Shown: positions 15,215 to 16,715 of the stretch, one piece after another
How the letters are laid out: each line of letters starts with the position of its first letter
How positions within the stretch are numbered: position 1 is the stretch's first letter
Assembly (NCBI GenBank): GCA_026394315.1
Contig: JAPKYM010000217.1
Location: 1-16,715, forward strand
Direction: 5' to 3'
Length of the DNA stretch: 16,715 nucleotides
Origin: Candidatus Bathyarchaeota archaeon
GTDB lineage: Archaea > Thermoproteota > Bathyarchaeia > 40CM-2-53-6 > RBG-13-38-9
Translations under genes and position numbers: made by a program
Notes under the pieces: model-generated
What the model was told of the DNA's origin: nothing
The model's database searches: none
The model's input: the letters and a program-made list of their open reading frames with translations, nothing else

Positions 15215-15224
15215 AGCGCGCGCT
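15215..15224. repeat. Self-complementary element AGCGCGCGCT, copy 4
   Basis: The 10-bp core, followed by A as in TAGCGCGCGCTA but preceded by C. It lies between gcvH and the possible zinc-finger microgene, 3 bases beyond that microgene's reconstructed TAA. Confidence 0.65.
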
Positions 15225-15227
15225 ATT

Positions 15228-15319
15228 TTAGTTGCAGTCTTCGTAGGCGTGGCCGACGAGAGAATGAAAGGATTCCTGAAATGGACTCCACAAACATCAC
15301 ATGAAAGATCAGCTGGCAA
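15228..15319 (-). pseudogene. Possible broken zinc-finger microgene
   Basis: From TTG 15319 the complement encodes LPADLSCDVCGVHFRNPF then ILSS: a CxxC pair with Phe and Leu at the positions usual in classical zinc fingers. In the same frame the two expected His are absent. Skipping the two bases at 15252-15253 moves into a frame reading HAYEDCN and TAA (15228-15230), which puts a His exactly 12 residues after the second Cys and a Cys 4 residues later (C2HC pattern). A TATA-like palindrome (15354-15370) and an AAAGGT site about 10 nt before the TTG support a former or real gene. The unshifted frame runs on to 15089, overlapping gcvH, with no zinc motif. Speculative. Confidence 0.3.
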
Positions 15320-15353
15320 AACACTATCAACCTTTCAAAACTGAATAAGAATG

Positions 15354-15370
15354 CGATTTATAATAAATCG
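15354..15370. promoter_or_regulatory. Palindromic TATA-like site CGATTTATAATAAATCG
   Basis: Perfect 8-bp arms around one A. Leftward it is about 40 nt from the TTG at 15319; rightward no gene follows closely. It could be a TATA box or a regulator site. Confidence 0.4.
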
Positions 15371-15444
15371 GTCAGTACCCTTCGTCTCCGCTTCTGAAAA
15401 GCCCCGATAGTTGAACTCGTTGATAATTGGCGCGTGTGCTATGC

Positions 15445-15906
15445 CTATTGCTTAGCTCCACATCTATCGCAGAACTTTGCTTCAGTCTCGATCTCCGCGC
15501 CACAGCCATTGCACTTCTTATTCTTAGGTGCAATCTCAGTAAGCTGCCTAAGATCCTCCAGTGTCTTCTTGACTTCCGCTACCCTGTCATCGAAGTCCTT
15601 CTTTGAGAGCAGTCCAGCAGAATATGATGCGGAAGCATCATCGAGGTCTTTCTGCAGCATCTCCAAAACAGTATTCGTGGGCGAGGTCTGACCGGAATTC
15701 GGCGAAAGGGGTGGAATAGAATGGAGGTGCTGGATGTGAAAGCCAGCTCCTGGGCGGTTCCTCATTCTAAGAACAAGCACTAGCATAACTCCCACCAAGA
15801 CTACCGCTATTGAAATCGCTGCAACAGATATCACAGTAATATTATTCATGGGAGAAATCTGCAGGTGAACTTCGGCAAGGTTCAGAGGACAAGTCAACTC
15901 GAACAT
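15445..15906 (-). CDS. Membrane-anchored zinc-ribbon protein
   Basis: 153 residues from ATG 15906; a shorter form from ATG 15849 (residue 20) is possible and would begin just before the membrane segment. One membrane helix (about 23-47), a Pro/Ser/His-rich linker (52-78), then a helical stretch (VLEMLQKDLDDAS..YSAGLLSKKDFDDRVAEVKKTLEDL, about 80-119, shown here in part) resembling the SHOCT short helical domain with its GLLSKKDFD turn. It ends with a zinc ribbon whose ligands are Cys132, Cys135, Cys146 and Cys149 (KCNGCG and KFCDRCGA). This layout is common in archaeal and bacterial small membrane proteins of unknown role. TAG stop. Divergent from the SGNH gene; the 290-bp region between (15907-16197) holds TATA-like boxes near 16009-16018 (complement) and 16147-16154, and no gene. 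Confidence 0.75.
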   Translation of the reverse strand: MFELTCPLNLAEVHLQISPMNNITVISVAAISIAVVLVGVMLVLVLRMRNRPGAGFHIQHLHSIPPLSPNSGQTSPTNTVLEMLQKDLDDASASYSAGLLSKKDFDDRVAEVKKTLEDLRQLTEIAPKNKKCNGCGAEIETEAKFCDRCGAKQ

Positions 15907-16146
15907 TTATTTTCCCGCATCAAAATGGATTTCGCGTCCAATAATGCTGTCTCTTTGATGGAAGCAGGCCTCTCAATTCAACTAACCTTAACATTTAGCC
16001 ATAATCACCCTATAAATCCACACCATCATAGCCACATCGCGGCAGGGCAATCGTCACCAAATCTAGGTTTAGAACCGTTAATATCTGAACGGCTCAAAAA
16101 GCGCCCGCCCAATTAGTCAGACGCGATTTTCCAGTTCTTAGGAATC

Positions 16147-16186
16147 TATAAATAACAGTGAACCAAGCTCCGAATCACTCTTGGAG
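16147..16186 (+). promoter_or_regulatory. Promoter and ribosome site of the SGNH gene
   Basis: TATAAATA (16147-16154) predicts a transcript start near 16176. GGAG (16183-16186) lies 11 nt before TTG 16198. Together they support the TTG start. Confidence 0.55.
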
Positions 16187-16197
16187 AAATCCCGACC

Positions 16198-16715
16198 TTG
16201 CCACCTGCCAGAACTGCAAAACAACCGAAGACCGAAGAAATCGAGACCGCCACAAAGACCAAAAAGAAGATACTTATTGTCGCCTTCGGAGACAATCTGA
16301 CCGCAGGCTATCAGTCACCCGGACCAGGAAAAGCACTGCCCAAGTCCACCCCCTACACCGACCCACTCAAGAGTATGATCGATGCATCCCTAGAAAAGAT
16401 CGGAAAACTCAGACTCATAGAAGTAACAATCTACAACAAAGGGGTCAGCGGCGAAGCAAGCTCTGATCTGCTGCGCAGAATTGATAGCGACGTAATACCA
16501 ACCAAACCAAACTACACAATAATACTTGGGGGTTCTAACGATATCGGCTGGGGCACGGAACCTGACGAGATCTTGGAGAACCTAGTACAGATGTATGAGA
16601 AAGCAGCCTCAGCAGGAATAGAAGTGATCGCCTGCACACTCCCGTCGGTAGTAGGAGATCAGACCTATATCAAACCAAGACTCGAACTCAACGAGTTGAT
16701 AACTGACTATTGCTT
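16198..16715 (+). CDS. SGNH/GDSL-like hydrolase with Asn in place of catalytic Ser (3' truncated)
   Basis: The frame runs from TTG 16198 to the window end (172 residues seen). After a polar, Lys/Thr-rich N-terminus (1-24) with no signal peptide come a beta strand KKILIVAF and block I, GDNLTAGYQSP (31-41). In this esterase family (TesA, acyl hydrolases) block I reads GDSxTxG and Ser is the nucleophile; here residue 33 is Asn (AAT, one transition from the Ser codon AGT). Block II is intact (NKGVSGE, Gly85) and so is block III (GGSNDIG, Asn114), giving the oxyanion hole. Block V (DxxH) would lie past the end. So the fold is clear, but activity is doubtful: a dead homologue, a binding protein, a mutation or a sequencing error. 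TTG start supported by TATAAATA and GGAG upstream. Confidence 0.75.
   Translation, partial: MPPARTAKQPKTEEIETATKTKKKILIVAFGDNLTAGYQSPGPGKALPKSTPYTDPLKSMIDASLEKIGKLRLIEVTIYNKGVSGEASSDLLRRIDSDVIPTKPNYTIILGGSNDIGWGTEPDEILENLVQMYEKAASAGIEVIACTLPSVVGDQTYIKPRLELNELITDYC

Noticed and set aside
15089..15319. Full 76-codon complement frame overlapping the gcvH 3' end
   Set aside because: Only the first 22 codons look protein-like; the rest crosses the GC hairpin, palindrome copy 4 and gcvH, so chance extension is more likely.
16158..16466. 102-codon frame at the SGNH gene start
   Set aside because: It is a highly Arg/Gln/Thr-rich alternate-frame reading of the SGNH gene, whose own frame shows clear family motifs.

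Overview
The window looks like part of an archaeal chromosome. The support is CDP-archaeol synthase (ether-lipid synthesis), a RadB-type recombinase, a Clp1-type RNA 5'-kinase, a FAU-1-type RNA-binding protein, a free-standing AlaX editing enzyme, TATA-box-like promoters about 25 nt ahead of likely transcript starts, and frequent GTG/TTG starts. The mix suggests an uncultivated lineage near Bathyarchaeia/TACK archaea, but that placement is inference. Nothing indicates a phage, plasmid, CRISPR array, rRNA or tRNA.

Layout. 1-351: C-terminal end of a radical SAM/SPASM protein of the NirJ/Ahb (heme or heme d1 type) group. 370-1122 (-): AlaX, trans-editing of mischarged tRNA-Ala. 1384-3971 (+): a large HerA/DUF87-type ATPase that is a pseudogene, with a one-base frameshift near the start, two in-frame TGA codons where the family has Trp, and a 13-bp tandem duplication that shifts the frame. 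4034-5335 (-): amidase-signature enzyme. 5432-7312 (-): a two-gene DrrA/DrrB-type ABC exporter operon, preceded by a possible 21-residue hydrophobic peptide. 7481-8479 (+): FAU-1. 8498-8836 (-): small unknown protein. 9074-12548 (-): class I aminotransferase, ornithine cyclodeaminase/alanine dehydrogenase family protein and Clp1-type kinase. 12698-13916 (+): RadB then CarS. 13922-14389 (-): small membrane protein. 14485-15166 (+): zinc-ribbon protein and glycine cleavage H protein. 15228-15319 (-): possible broken zinc-finger microgene. 15445-15906 (-): membrane-anchored zinc-ribbon protein. 16198-end (+): SGNH/GDSL-like hydrolase whose catalytic Ser is Asn, truncated by the window end.

Most of the window is ordinary housekeeping: aminotransferase and alanine dehydrogenase-type genes (amino acid/pyruvate exchange), H protein (C1/glycine), RNA processing (Clp1, FAU-1), DNA repair (RadB) and lipid synthesis (CarS). 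The strongest unexplained signal is a dispersed self-complementary element with core AGCGCGCGCT, present four times (337-352, 1220-1233, 7248-7259, 15215-15224) at gene borders. In two copies it supplies the last codons and stop of a reading frame. The second notable point is the decaying ATPase, whose lesions can be reconstructed base by base. No clear new multi-gene system is visible.
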